Shown: in pieces, positions 10,210 to 18,610 of the stretch
Position numbering within the stretch: position 1 is the stretch's first letter
How the letters are laid out: every line of letters starts with the position of its first letter
Origin: Bradyrhizobium betae
GTDB lineage: Bacteria > Pseudomonadota > Alphaproteobacteria > Rhizobiales > Xanthobacteraceae
Assembly: GCF_004123905.1 (NCBI RefSeq)
Contig: NZ_MZXW01000050.1
Span: forward strand, 1 to 64,000
Direction: 5' to 3'
Length of the DNA stretch: 64,000 nt
The notes under the pieces: model-generated
Told to the model about the DNA's origin: nothing
The model's database searches: none
The model's input: the letters and a program-made list of their open reading frames with translations, nothing else
Position numbers and translations under genes: made by a program

Positions 10210-10404
10210 TCATTCAGTTGAATTGATGGAGGTGTACTTGAGCTCTCGCCGATCCATTTCCGAACGGAGCAATTCGGCATAGCTGCGCAGATTGTCACCA
10301 ACAAAGCGGGAGCGACCGCCATTCGCGCGATCAGCCGACACTTGTCGCCGCACACTTTCCCAAAGAGACAATAAGGTCTGATCTTTCGAGCTTGAAAAGT
10401 CCAT
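10210..10404 (-). CDS. Small hypothetical protein (64 residues)
   Basis: This soluble, charged protein begins MDFSSSKDQTLLSLWES and contains an Arg-rich stretch around residues 18-34. It appears to be the first gene of a two-gene unit with the 63-residue protein downstream. A longer version from 10518 would add 38 residues of unlikely composition. No domain is recognised. Such paired short helical proteins are common in Bradyrhizobium genomes, but that is context rather than evidence of function. Confidence 0.5.
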   Translation of the reverse strand: MDFSSSKDQTLLSLWESVRRQVSADRANGGRSRFVGDNLRSYAELLRSEMDRRELKYTSINSTE

Positions 10405-11000
10405 CCGCAGGCCCTCAGCACTTGGTGCCCGGATAGTACCGCCTACCTCATGAGGCGGATTGTTCGGTTGCGAACATTGCCGTGGAGAAACCAAGCGCCC
10501 GTTGCACATTGGCCACATCGTCTATGGTTGCCGCGATAACGGCCTCTCACGCCGAGAGCACGACGATTTGCGTCCTAATTGGTGCGATCGAATAGAGTTG
10601 CGCATCCTAAAAACGCTGCCGTCGGGTTCGTATGGCGTCGGCCGATACGTCTTGTGGTCGGGGAGCGACGTGCTTGGCCCGCGGCAAATTGTCGAGGTAT
10701 GGGATCGGATCGGCGCCGCATACGGGGCATCGTGGGTGCGTAGAAAGGTCCCGCTATTACCCGCCATCCGGACCTGCGTTGTGCGAGCGTCGGGCCGCCG
10801 CTTTTAACCCGAGTGGAAGTCCGGAAACCCGGCCTGGGTCCGAACCAGGATAGAAAGTAGTCGCCTCATTTTTTCGTTGAATTCGGCTTCCGCCTCGGGG
10901 GCGGCCGACATGGAAGGAACATCAATCCCCCTCGTGGTGCCACCTTCGAGACGGCCTGGCACCAGATCCGACTCGGCGGGCCGGAGATGCCGGGGTGCGG
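10405..11000. other. About 600 bases with no supported gene
   Basis: Open frames on both strands here (for example 10460-10807 on plus) overlap each other and give proteins of random-looking composition rich in Arg, Cys and Ser. No domain, RNA gene or clear inverted repeat was recognised. The interval presumably holds the promoter of the small-gene pair. Confidence 0.5.
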
Positions 11001-12404
11001 CTATCGCCGAGAAGCGAGAGTTGGACTTGGCGTCCGCGCTTGATCGGCGTAACCGCTCTGCAGCGCCGCTCGCTTTTCTGCGACGGCATGATTGAACAGT
11101 TCAAGCACCAGACCGAAAGCGGTCAGGTCCTCTTGTTCGATCGCTCCATTATCGTAGCACTTGAGGGTCTCGCCGATGATCGCGTCGACTTCGCGTTGCG
11201 ATGTGAGCAGGTCCTCTTCGGACCCGGCATCTCGAACCTCCGCGACCACGGCGAGAATGCGGTTGCGGTGGCTGGTGTTGTCGTCCCGTTCGTCGCGGTT
11301 CAGATAGCGACGCAGCCAGGCGGCGGCCGAACCGATTCCGGAAAGAAGAAGCAAGGCGAACCAGAAGTAGTCGCTGTACTTGTCCAGAAAGGTTCGTTCG
11401 GTCCCGTTGATGACCGCCGCGGCGCCCCGATGAACGGAAGGCTCCGCCTCCTTCTCCGTCTCCGGCTTTGTGATGTGCGCACCGCCGGCGACACGTTGCG
11501 TGATCGTGTCCCGTACGGCGAAAAGCTGCCGATAGAAGGCCGCCGCCTTGGCTTCGGAAAGGACTTTTCTGGCCAAGATGAGATGGTTGACGCTGATGGT
11601 GTCGACCTTGTCCTCCGGCCAGGCCGGCTTCGTGTTGAACACGCTGCCCGGAATTTCCTCGGCTTCGTAGCGGGCGTGCTTCAGTGCAATGGATTCGGAT
11701 GCGTCGACCGGAAGAAACTTCGGCGCTCCACGTGATCGCGAAGTTGCGGCGATGGCGGCGGCCGTGATCTTGCTGTCGAGCGGACCGACGGCGAGATACG
11801 CATCGAGAGTGACGTCTTGCGCAAGCTTTTCGATTTCTTCGGTCCCGAATTGGACGGTCGCCACCTTGTCCGGTTCCACACCGGAGCCGACGAGAATGGT
11901 CCGTAGGACTGCGAGGTTGGCGCCCGTCCTTCCGATGATGCCGATCTTGTGGCCCTCCAGATCGGCAATCTCTCCGATCTTGCCGGTGGCCTTTTTCTTG
12001 GAGTCCTTGCCCGGTCGCCCGGAGGGCGACCACAGGACGACGTAGTTCTTGCGGAGGACGACCAGGGTCTGCGCGTCGGCCGGCATGTCTAGGTCGCCGC
12101 GACCGACCGCCAGATCGGTTTTGCCGGCGCCCAGCAGGGCCAGGGATTCGGCCGCTCCCCCGGTCGTAATCGGGGAGAGCCTGACCGTTCTGCTTTCCTC
12201 GTCGAAGGCCTCAGCCATTGCTTGGACCACCTGATGGTCTTCGCTGCCCGCGGGGCCGACGGCGATACGGAGGGTCTCGGGCTGCAAGACGTAGAAAAGG
12301 GCGGCCGTAGCGGCGCCAAAGACAACAAATCCCAAGGCCAACAGGGTCAACAACCTTGGTTGGCGTCGATCGTGAGCACTTCTGACTGGATCGGTCGGTG
12401 ACAT
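11001..12404 (-). CDS. Membrane-anchored TAXI-type solute-binding protein
   Basis: The protein resembles the TAXI family of TRAP-transporter binding proteins. An N-terminal membrane anchor (about residues 18-42) leads into a periplasmic domain opening with LRIAVGPAGSED and containing TTGGAAESLALLGAGKTDLAVGRGD. Unlike free TAXI proteins it has a second membrane segment near 345-365 (WFALLLLSGIGSAAAWL), followed by about 100 charged cytoplasmic residues. At 467 residues it is longer than the usual 320. No TRAP permease genes are adjacent, so it may act as a sensor or serve a permease encoded elsewhere. The family call is firm; the role is not. Confidence 0.85.
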   Translation of the reverse strand: MSPTDPVRSAHDRRQPRLLTLLALGFVVFGAATAALFYVLQPETLRIAVGPAGSEDHQVVQAMAEAFDEESRTVRLSPITTGGAAESLALLGAGKTDLAVGRGDLDMPADAQTLVVLRKNYVVLWSPSGRPGKDSKKKATGKIGEIADLEGHKIGIIGRTGANLAVLRTILVGSGVEPDKVATVQFGTEEIEKLAQDVTLDAYLAVGPLDSKITAAAIAATSRSRGAPKFLPVDASESIALKHARYEAEEIPGSVFNTKPAWPEDKVDTISVNHLILARKVLSEAKAAAFYRQLFAVRDTITQRVAGGAHITKPETEKEAEPSVHRGAAAVINGTERTFLDKYSDYFWFALLLLSGIGSAAAWLRRYLNRDERDDNTSHRNRILAVVAEVRDAGSEEDLLTSQREVDAIIGETLKCYDNGAIEQEDLTAFGLVLELFNHAVAEKRAALQSGYADQARTPSPTLASRR

Positions 12405-12791
12405 CAGCGGACCCTACGCGAACCAGCGCCTGCTTGGGAGCTACAAGTGCGCCGCCGGGAACTTGGGGCGAACCAATGGTTGATCGGAATGTTCCGTCGC
12501 TCCCCGGAACGAGCTCACGAAATTACCGGCAGCCAGTTCGCGGGCGGTCGATGCTCTGGAAATCTCGACGTGAGGTTGCGTTGGGAGGCGGGAGCCGGTT
12601 CGGCCGAACAAAAGTTCTTATGGTGACGGACGATCTCCGGTGGTCTGCCGGGAACCCGCGCCGTCTTTATTCGCGGCAACTCTGGCGAAGTTCTCGATCC
12701 TTAAAGACTCGAGCGTTCGTCGCCACGATGATTGAAGCTGGATTTCGCACAGCACCTAGGAACGCGGGGCGGGAACGTCTGTTGAGCGAAC
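12405..12791. other. 387 bases without a supported gene
   Basis: This is the divergent region between the TAXI-type gene (minus) and the first DUF6894 gene (plus). Open frames here have no recognisable protein character. It should hold promoters for both sides, but no clear operator was found. Confidence 0.4.
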
Positions 12792-13064
12792 ATGAAACGG
12801 TTTTACTTCGATCTAGCCGGCGCGTTCACGGCCTGCGACAAGGTCGGTCATCAATGCGCATCCAGTCGCGAGGCAAAAGAGCACGCCAGGTTCATTGCTC
12901 ATCGCATCGGCACTGACAAATCGCCTTTCGCACAGCCCGGCAACTGCATTCGCGTCCGGGACGAAAGCGGGGCCGAGATTTTCAAAGCCCCGATACATGC
13001 CGGCTTTAGCCGTCTGTCGGGCAGACCGCCGACCGCGCGAAGCCGCGTCAGCGGGCGTTCCTGA
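12792..13064 (+). CDS. DUF6894 family small protein
   Basis: The 90 residues begin MKRFYFDLAGAFTACDK, the (Y/F)(Y/F)FD opening typical of DUF6894 proteins, and continue with a helix containing SREAKEHARFIA and a strand with IRVRDESGAEIF. The last 20 residues fall outside the family pattern, so the frame may have been extended at the 3' end. A second family member follows 22 bases downstream. The function of the family is unknown. Confidence 0.7.
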   Translation: MKRFYFDLAGAFTACDKVGHQCASSREAKEHARFIAHRIGTDKSPFAQPGNCIRVRDESGAEIFKAPIHAGFSRLSGRPPTARSRVSGRS

Positions 13065-13086
13065 CAAGAAACTCGACGGGTTGAAC

Positions 13087-13305
13087 GTGCCGCCCTACCA
13101 TTTCGATCTGGTGGATTCCAAAACAGTGACCGACGAGGGTGGCGCCGAGCTGGCGGACGACATTCAGGCGCTGGATGTTGCTGAACAGATTGCAAGACGC
13201 CTGTCGAAGGAGCGTCCTGAGCTCCGAGGTCGTCACTTCGCCATCCTTGTGACGAACCAAGACGGCGAGGAAATTGGCCGGATGCCTCTAGACCTCCTGC
13301 ACTGA
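13087..13305 (+). CDS. DUF6894 family small protein
   Basis: A 72-residue protein starts at GTG with PPYHFDLVDSKTVTDEG, then has a helix (DVAEQIARRLSKE) and the closing strand VTNQDGEEIGRMPLDLL typical of DUF6894. A TTG two codons earlier is an alternative start. It lies in tandem with the family member just upstream and 40 bases before the phosphodiesterase gene. The two tandem copies are quite divergent, so this is an old duplication. Function unknown. Confidence 0.72.
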   Translation: MPPYHFDLVDSKTVTDEGGAELADDIQALDVAEQIARRLSKERPELRGRHFAILVTNQDGEEIGRMPLDLLH

Positions 13306-13345
13306 GATTTGACCCGACAAGGCTCTCCGAAAGGCTTGATGTGTG

Positions 13346-13816
13346 ATGTCGTTGAAAATCGGGGTGATCTCCGACACGCACGGACTGCTACGGCCAGGGG
13401 TGGAGAGCTGCTTCGCCGGCGTGTCCCATATCATTCATGCCGGCGACATTGGCGCTCCCGAGGTCGTGGAGGCGCTTCGTCGAATTGCGCCGGTCACAGC
13501 GATCAGGGGAAACGTCGACCGAGGCGCGTGGGCAAAATCCTATCCTGACACTGAAACCTTGCGCCTTGGCGGCTACTGCTTCTACGTCCTGCATGACCTC
13601 AACGCTCTGAGCGTCGTCCCGGCCGATCTCGGCATCGACATCGTGGTATCGGGCCATTCCCATCGCGTACAGATCGTCACGCGGGACGGCGTGCTGTATC
13701 TCAATCCAGGAAGCGCCGGGCGCCGGCGCTTCAAGCTGCCGATCACACTTGCAACGCTCGAATTGAACGAGCACCGCCCCCTCGATCCCGTCATCCACGA
13801 CCTCGACCGCGTCTGA
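13346..13816 (+). CDS. YfcE/MJ0936-type metallophosphoesterase
   Basis: A 156-residue calcineurin-like phosphodiesterase, full length for the YfcE/MJ0936 family. The metal-binding motifs appear in order: GVISDTHG (D-x-H), HAGDIG, RGNVDR (G-N-x-D) and SGHSHR (G-H-x-H). Such enzymes hydrolyse phosphodiester bonds with two bound metals; the natural substrate of this member is unknown. The ATG at 13346 is preferred over the GTG directly before it. The gene lies between the DUF6894 genes and the flavoprotein, all on the plus strand. Confidence 0.9.
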   Translation: MSLKIGVISDTHGLLRPGVESCFAGVSHIIHAGDIGAPEVVEALRRIAPVTAIRGNVDRGAWAKSYPDTETLRLGGYCFYVLHDLNALSVVPADLGIDIVVSGHSHRVQIVTRDGVLYLNPGSAGRRRFKLPITLATLELNEHRPLDPVIHDLDRV

Positions 13817-14071
13817 CAAGCCCTGGCCGCGCCGAAGATCGGACATCGACCGGGTTTACGACGGCAGCAAGCGAGCATGACATCATGCTCCTGTTTTGCC
13901 CGACGGGGCAAGTTCAAATTCGTAAAATCCGCAAACTCTTGCGGCGGCCGGCCAAGTCATTGAATTGGCTTGTCCCGGCTACTGTGCATGGGGTTGTTTT
14001 GCAGTTTTGTTGGATATTGGAGCCAAAATGAGCCGAGGCGCTTATCCTCGCGAGGAATCGAGGGAGCGCTC

Positions 14072-14950
14072 ATGCTTGATTGTCTCGTCGTCGGTGGGGG
14101 ACCCGCTGGTCTTACGGCGGCCATCTATCTGGCACGCTACCGGCGATCGGTCGCCGTTTACGATGCCGGCCACAGCCGCGCCGCATTGATCCCGACAAGC
14201 CACAATTATCCGGGTTTCCCGACGGGAATCTCCGGCGCCGAACTGCTTGAGCGCTCCGCCCGGCAGGCCGCGTTCTATGGGGTGTCCGTCACGCGAGACT
14301 GGATCGCCGAGGTCGAGAAAACGCCGGCAGGCTTCGTTGCGAAGAGTGGCCAGGGCGAGGTCAGCGCCCGTACTATTGTGCTTGCGACGGGGATCGTGGA
14401 CATCGCGCCGCAGATGGAGGGGCTCGACGAAGCTGTCAGGACGGGGCTCGTGCGCTACTGCCCGGTCTGTGATGCCTTCGAGGCCTCCGATCAACGTATC
14501 GCGGTGTTGGGGGCGGGCGAGGCCGCGATCAGCAAGGCGAAATTTCTGCGCGCCTACTCCAGTCAGGTGACCTTGCTCTGGCAACACGTTTCAGAGCCGC
14601 CGGGCCGGGAAGAGCTCGACCGCGACGGCATTCTCGTCTCGACGGGGACGAGCGAGCTCAGCATGAGTGGCCAGAAGATCTGGGCGGCCACAAAGGAGGG
14701 TGAGGCCTGCTTTGATGTTCTCTATCCAGCCCTCGGCTGCGATGTCAGATCCAGCCTTGCAGTGGCGCTCGGTGCCGCGACGGGGTCTGCCGGCTGTCTT
14801 GAAGTCGATGAGCATCAATGCACCAGTGTCTCGGGCCTCTTTGCTGCCGGCGACGTGGTTTCGGATCTTCACCAGATCGCGGTCGGCACCGGCCATGCCG
14901 CGATCGCTGCCACACGTATTCACAAGATATTGCCTGCGCATCTTCGCTAG
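14072..14950 (+). CDS. Thioredoxin-reductase-like FAD/NAD(P) oxidoreductase
   Basis: This 292-residue protein has the two-nucleotide-domain fold of thioredoxin reductase. It opens with the FAD motif VVGGGPAGLTAA, has a second nucleotide-binding motif AVLGAGEAA near 145, and ends with LFAAGDVVSDLHQI. A redox pair in CPVCDAF (Cys130 and Cys133) sits where thioredoxin reductase has CATCDG. The Gly-to-Ala/Phe change there and divergent surroundings suggest a partner other than thioredoxin. The ATG at 14072 is chosen because GAGGGAG precedes it and the FAD motif then lies at the very N-terminus. It stands alone with gaps on both sides. Confidence 0.87.
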   Translation: MLDCLVVGGGPAGLTAAIYLARYRRSVAVYDAGHSRAALIPTSHNYPGFPTGISGAELLERSARQAAFYGVSVTRDWIAEVEKTPAGFVAKSGQGEVSARTIVLATGIVDIAPQMEGLDEAVRTGLVRYCPVCDAFEASDQRIAVLGAGEAAISKAKFLRAYSSQVTLLWQHVSEPPGREELDRDGILVSTGTSELSMSGQKIWAATKEGEACFDVLYPALGCDVRSSLAVALGAATGSAGCLEVDEHQCTSVSGLFAAGDVVSDLHQIAVGTGHAAIAATRIHKILPAHLR

Positions 14951-15126
14951 GCCACTTGGGCGGGCCGCCGCCCGGGCGCCAGGTCAGCGCGCGGCGGCAA
15001 TTAACCTTTGTGAATGAGCAAGGCTTTTGGCTTCTCTAAGCTTCGGGCGAGTGCGCTGATGGATCAACTCGGGCGGCTTACCGGCAGGGGCCACGGTCCG
15101 GTGGCCTGCTCCGGGGTAGAGAGGAC

Positions 15127-15387
15127 ATGATGCTGATCGCCGAACAATTCAATGAACGTACGATCGCCCGCATGGACGCGGCGCTGGAGCGCGCCTGCAT
15201 GACATTTCCGGAAACGTTCGCTCATCACGGTGCGCGAACGTTTGTGGCCAAGCGAATCGTCGAGTGCGCGAAATCCCGTACCCAGACTCTAGATGGACTC
15301 ACTGAGGCCGGCAATCATGCCGTCGCCGAGTTGTTGACGCGTCAGCGCGGCGCGACACTTGCCGACAAACGGGGGTTGTCCGCCTGA
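15127..15387 (+). CDS. Hypothetical protein (86 residues)
   Basis: A small helical protein beginning MMLIAEQFNERTIARMDAALE, preceded by a good GAGAGGAC ribosome site. It is mostly amphipathic helices without membrane segments. Similar short proteins are widespread in Bradyrhizobium-type genomes, but I recognise no domain. The frameshifted small membrane protein follows about 90 bases later on the same strand. Confidence 0.6.
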   Translation: MMLIAEQFNERTIARMDAALERACMTFPETFAHHGARTFVAKRIVECAKSRTQTLDGLTEAGNHAVAELLTRQRGATLADKRGLSA

Positions 15388-15479
15388 AGCCCTCCCAGCT
15401 CGCGTGCTTGCTCCACAAGTGGAGTCCGCCCTCGCGCACCGGTTCGCATTCTCCACATTTTCTCGCAAGGAAGACGCAT

Positions 15480-15676
15480 ATGAAGCTGGAGGCGGGAGAA
15501 CCAAGAAGCGATCGGCGGCGCCGCACCAGCCCGACCGCTTGGGCGATCGGTGCGATTTTCATTTCATCATTGCCGTGGCTGCGACGATTATCTTTTATAG
15601 CGGTCGCGATATCCGCGACCTGACGACCTCGTCAAGTCCGAACTCGTCGCCCAGCGTCACGACCGGCGCCAAGTAG
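15480..15676 (+). pseudogene. Small single-span membrane protein, broken by a 5-bp duplication
   Basis: From the ATG at 15480 (GGAAGA upstream) the frame encodes a charged N-terminus and then TAWAIGAIFI. At 15558-15567 the five bases TTCAT occur twice in tandem. Removing one copy joins the frame to IAVAATIIFYSGRDIRD and a Ser/Thr-rich tail that ends at 15676, giving a normal small membrane protein of about 63 residues. As it stands, the first frame runs on into unlikely sequence to 15623. The reading of the ancestral protein is inferred from the perfect restoration of a membrane segment. Confidence 0.6.
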
Positions 15677-15766
15677 ACTGCCCGCGTAGCTCTGACTTCC
15701 AGCAGATCGCCTCGCTTGCATAGCGGTTCTCAGGCGGCATCCATGGCCCAGATCGGACCAGGAACG

Positions 15767-15994
15767 TCAGTCCAATTGCCTGCGGGCCATCCTGACGGTC
15801 ATTTCAAACAGAGGCCTGTCTTCGTTTCTCACGGTCACGGTGACTTGTGACCCCTTCGACGTGAACACGTCCCTGGCGATCGACGTTACGGCGATGATCG
15901 CTTCCTTCGTAGCGACTTCGAGACTGGCATATTCTGTCCCCTCGCTGTCCGACACGGCGAGGAAATCATCTGCGATGTCGAAATAATACCGCAT
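15767..15994 (-). CDS. DUF6894 family small protein
   Basis: A 75-residue protein beginning MRYYFDIADDFLAVSDSEG, with a central helix (VATKEAIIAVTSIAR) and the strand VTVTVRNEDRPLFEMTV, matches DUF6894 over its full length. The gene starts 3 bases after the Crp/Fnr regulator stop, so the two are almost certainly co-transcribed. It is the third family member in this window. Function unknown. Confidence 0.8.
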   Translation of the reverse strand: MRYYFDIADDFLAVSDSEGTEYASLEVATKEAIIAVTSIARDVFTSKGSQVTVTVRNEDRPLFEMTVRMARRQLD

Positions 15995-15997
15995 GGC

Positions 15998-16729
15998 TCA
16001 GAGCGAGGGATCCAGGTGGAGATAGAGGGCGTCGAAGTCGGCCGCCTTTCGGAGTTTGGTTTCGTCGAGTATGGAAATACGCCCCCTGTCGAATTCCAGA
16101 AGACCCTGGTTGCGCAACTCCTGGACCACGCGGTTCATGTGGACCACACTGGTTCCGACGGCGTCAGCGAAAAGTGCTTGAGTTGCCGGAAAGCTGAAGC
16201 TGAGTCCGTCGGTCCTCCCGATGGCCTTCAACCTGGTGTACAATTCCAGCACGAGGTGTGCTACGCGGCTCGTTGCATCGCGCTGACCGACATTGCAGAT
16301 CCATTCGCGGAAGATGGCCGCGTCCGTAAGGGTGTCTCGCCAAAGAGCCTGCGCAATGTTGGGACGATGCTTTATCAACTCCTGCAATGGAGTGTGGGGT
16401 ATGAAGCCCAACACACAATTGCCGAGCACGCTGACGTCGTGATCCATGACGTGAAGGAAAAGGCTCTGCAGATCGGGAATGTCACCCGGCTGGTGGAATG
16501 CCATGATCTGGCGCTGCCCGACGCCGACGATCTTCGATCGTAGCACAAACCCCTCGATAACCAGGCAGCAGGCGGAAGGGCGATCCCCAATAGACGCAAT
16601 TGCTTCACCATTGGCCATCTGCTTGGTCACTATCGGGAGACTCTTGATCGCGCGCTCATCTTCCTCATCGATCTCGGTGCTGACCTTCAGCCGTTTCAAA
16701 AAAGGTGCTGTGATTTCCGCTTTGGTCAT
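15998..16729 (-). CDS. Crp/Fnr family transcriptional regulator
   Basis: A 243-residue regulator has a cyclic-nucleotide-binding-type sensor domain (about 20-140, with NGEAIASIGDRPSACCLVIEG) and a C-terminal winged helix (ADAVGTSVVHMNRVVQELR near 190). The Cys cluster that holds the FNR iron-sulfur centre is absent, so oxygen sensing by that route is unlikely. An ATG at 16729 is chosen because AGGAGAAAG lies just upstream; a longer version from 16882 adds unrelated residues. Many alphaproteobacterial relatives of this subgroup control stress or microaerobic genes, and the neighbouring stress genes fit that, but targets are not visible. Confidence 0.88.
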   Translation of the reverse strand: MTKAEITAPFLKRLKVSTEIDEEDERAIKSLPIVTKQMANGEAIASIGDRPSACCLVIEGFVLRSKIVGVGQRQIMAFHQPGDIPDLQSLFLHVMDHDVSVLGNCVLGFIPHTPLQELIKHRPNIAQALWRDTLTDAAIFREWICNVGQRDATSRVAHLVLELYTRLKAIGRTDGLSFSFPATQALFADAVGTSVVHMNRVVQELRNQGLLEFDRGRISILDETKLRKAADFDALYLHLDPSL

Positions 16730-16878
16730 CTCTCTTTCTCCTGCTCGCAAGCGCCATCTGAAAATAAAGGTTCCTCGGCGCTTGAGGGCAGGGGATCGGT
16801 GGTAGGGAAAGTGCCGTGCCAAGGTGGCGACGGAAAGCCCGGTGGTGGACCGATGACATGCAGGTGACGAAGCCTCGT

Positions 16879-17043
16879 TCAATTGACATTATCCGCCAGC
16901 ATATTGCGGAAGGCCGCGAAAACAGCGGCAAGCCCCTGCACGTGCTCCATCAGGGCGATTTCGCCCTGCTGTTCGTGGCGAATGGCGTGCGCCATCACGC
17001 GCAGGCGAATATCTCCCGGGCTATGCCACATCTGATCGGCCAT
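16879..17043 (-). CDS. Small hypothetical protein downstream of DUF305 gene
   Basis: A 54-residue protein begins MADQMWHSPGDIRLRVMAHA, two bases after the stop of the DUF305 gene. It is helical and soluble with several His residues. Position suggests translation coupled to the DUF305 gene. No family is recognised. Confidence 0.5.
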   Translation of the reverse strand: MADQMWHSPGDIRLRVMAHAIRHEQQGEIALMEHVQGLAAVFAAFRNMLADNVN

Positions 17044-17045
17044 CT

Positions 17046-18047
17046 TCACCGCCCCCTGTGATGCTTGCTCATCAGTTCGACAAAGGCCGAGTCGAAATGG
17101 TCGACTGGCGCGGCCTTGATCTGACGCATCTCGGCCATGGTGAGAAAGCCGGGCATGGCCGCTCGTTCCTCGGCGCTGCAGTCCGGCATCTCGGTGTCGA
17201 ACCAACTCAGCCACCAGGTTTCAAAAATCCGGTTCTCACCCGCTTGGCTCGCGACCATCAGCATCGCAAGCTTCCGCAGATGCGGATCCTGCGCGCGCTC
17301 CGCAGCGATCCGCGCCAGATCGATGCCTTGAGCGTGGTGTGCGCTCATGTGACGGATATAAGCTTGGTCTTCATCCTTGTCGCGGCCGATCCAGGGCAGC
17401 TCGTAGCCGTGAGCGCCGAACAACGCGAATATCCCGAGTACTGCGATGGCCGTTATCGCACCCATGACCCAGGCGCTGGTGAAGCGCACATCTCGCGCCG
17501 GGGCATGGCCCCATTTCCAACGCAGCCGCGCAAACAGTGGGTAGATGATGGCAGACGAGCCGTGGACGAGGGGGCCGATCCAATAAGGTTGTTGCAGCGT
17601 GAACAGCGGTTGCCAGAACGGAAAGAGAGGCACCAGCACGAACCATTCCGTCGCCGAGGAGAAGACGGCCCAAGGTAACGCGAACGACAGGATTGTCAGC
17701 GGCCGCAAGTCGGCGGTCCATCGGCCGAGCACGCCGAAAAACACCAGCGCCCAGGAAAAATCTGCCCATTGATGAAATGCGATCCCGGTGAGGATCGCGC
17801 TCCATGAAGGCTCCGAACTGAGCGCCCAGTCTCGCGCGGGAATCGCCGCGACGGTCATCCAGTCGACGGCCGCATCGCGGCCGATCCGCGCCGCAAACAG
17901 CTGGCTTACAACGGTGGAAAAAGTACTGCTGATCAGACCGAGCGTGGCCGCCGCAATGCACCGTGAGCGCCTATGCGACTTGTCGAACGGCCGACCGCTG
18001 GAATCAAAGTTCCGCGCGCCGGAAGCTTGAGGGGCGATGGCCTTCAC
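17046..18047 (-). CDS. Membrane protein with C-terminal DUF305 domain
   Basis: The 333 residues start with about five membrane segments (roughly 30-50, 80-105, 115-135, 140-165 and 190-215) and end in a DUF305 domain marked by YIRHMSAHHAQGIDLARIA and later LSWFDTEMPDC. DUF305 is a His/Met-rich helical bundle often linked to metal handling. The GTG start overlaps the stop codon of the damaged CsbD frame upstream (GTGA). A small gene follows two bases downstream. The combination of a multi-span N-terminus and DUF305 is seen in rhizobial genomes; its biochemical role is unknown. Confidence 0.8.
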   Translation of the reverse strand: MKAIAPQASGARNFDSSGRPFDKSHRRSRCIAAATLGLISSTFSTVVSQLFAARIGRDAAVDWMTVAAIPARDWALSSEPSWSAILTGIAFHQWADFSWALVFFGVLGRWTADLRPLTILSFALPWAVFSSATEWFVLVPLFPFWQPLFTLQQPYWIGPLVHGSSAIIYPLFARLRWKWGHAPARDVRFTSAWVMGAITAIAVLGIFALFGAHGYELPWIGRDKDEDQAYIRHMSAHHAQGIDLARIAAERAQDPHLRKLAMLMVASQAGENRIFETWWLSWFDTEMPDCSAEERAAMPGFLTMAEMRQIKAAPVDHFDSAFVELMSKHHRGR

Positions 18048-18247
18048 TTCAAGCGCTTGCGCTGCTTCAGCCGGTCGGGTTCGTTCGGCGCATCGAGATC
18101 GTCGCGGCCTGCCTCAGCCTTGCCTTGCTCATGGAGATCCTGATCTCAGATGATTTCCCCGACGGCTTGCTTGGCCTTGCCGGCGGTCCGCTGGGTCAGG
18201 TCTTCGCCTCGCTCATCGTCAACCTCGACGTCGTGCGCTGATCCCGC
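18044..18247 (-). pseudogene. CsbD-like stress protein interrupted by an in-frame TGA
   Basis: On the minus strand the frame reads DDERGEDLTQRTAGKAKQAV, typical of CsbD general-stress proteins, then GEII followed by TGA at 18146-18148. The same frame continues past the stop as DQDLHEQGKAEAGRDD to a second stop at 18044. A single GGA-to-TGA change at a usually Gly position explains the break. No convincing start codon is visible at the 5' end, so the beginning may be lost as well. Confidence 0.65.
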
Positions 18248-18349
18248 CCCCTGAAGGCGGCGAGGGGGGCGGATCGCGGCTTTCTTCCGATTGACCTCCG
18301 GCCAGGGTTGGGGGATGCCAGAGATCCTGGTGAGACTCTTGGGAAGCCC

Positions 18350-18606
18350 GATAGTTCCTGCATCGAGATATCGTAGCCGAGATCCCGGAACGGACTTTTG
18401 TAAATCGGCGTCAGCCACACCGCATCGACGCCGAGCCACTTCAGATAGTCAACGCGCGACAGCAGGCCTGCCAAGTCGCCTTTGCCGTCGCCATTGGAGT
18501 CCTGAAACGAGATCAACGCGATTTCGCAGATTGTCGCGCAGTGCCACCACGGCCGTTCTACCGTGGCTTCAGCGGCCTCGCTTTGCTCGACGTTGTCGTG
18601 CCTCAT
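18350..18606 (-). pseudogene. N-terminal fragment of a GH13 alpha-glucosidase/amylase gene
   Basis: From the ATG at 18606 the protein shows the N-terminal GH13 pattern: RPWWHCATICEIALISFQDS, NGDGKGDLAGLLSRVDYL, then WLGVDAVWLTPIYKSPFRD. Homology stops after LGYDIS, near residue 85, and the frame runs into unrelated sequence. All catalytic residues lie beyond the break, so it cannot be active. WHCATICEIALIS also departs from the usual W..AVIYQIYPRS. It lies near the truncated TreZ gene and is probably a remnant of the same carbohydrate cluster. Confidence 0.75.
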
Positions 18607-18610
18607 GCGG

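Noticed and set aside
10460..10807. 115-codon plus-strand frame with Cys residues suggesting a zinc ribbon
   Set aside because: Cys spacing does not form CxxC pairs, and an overlapping minus-strand frame is equally plausible; neither looks like a protein.
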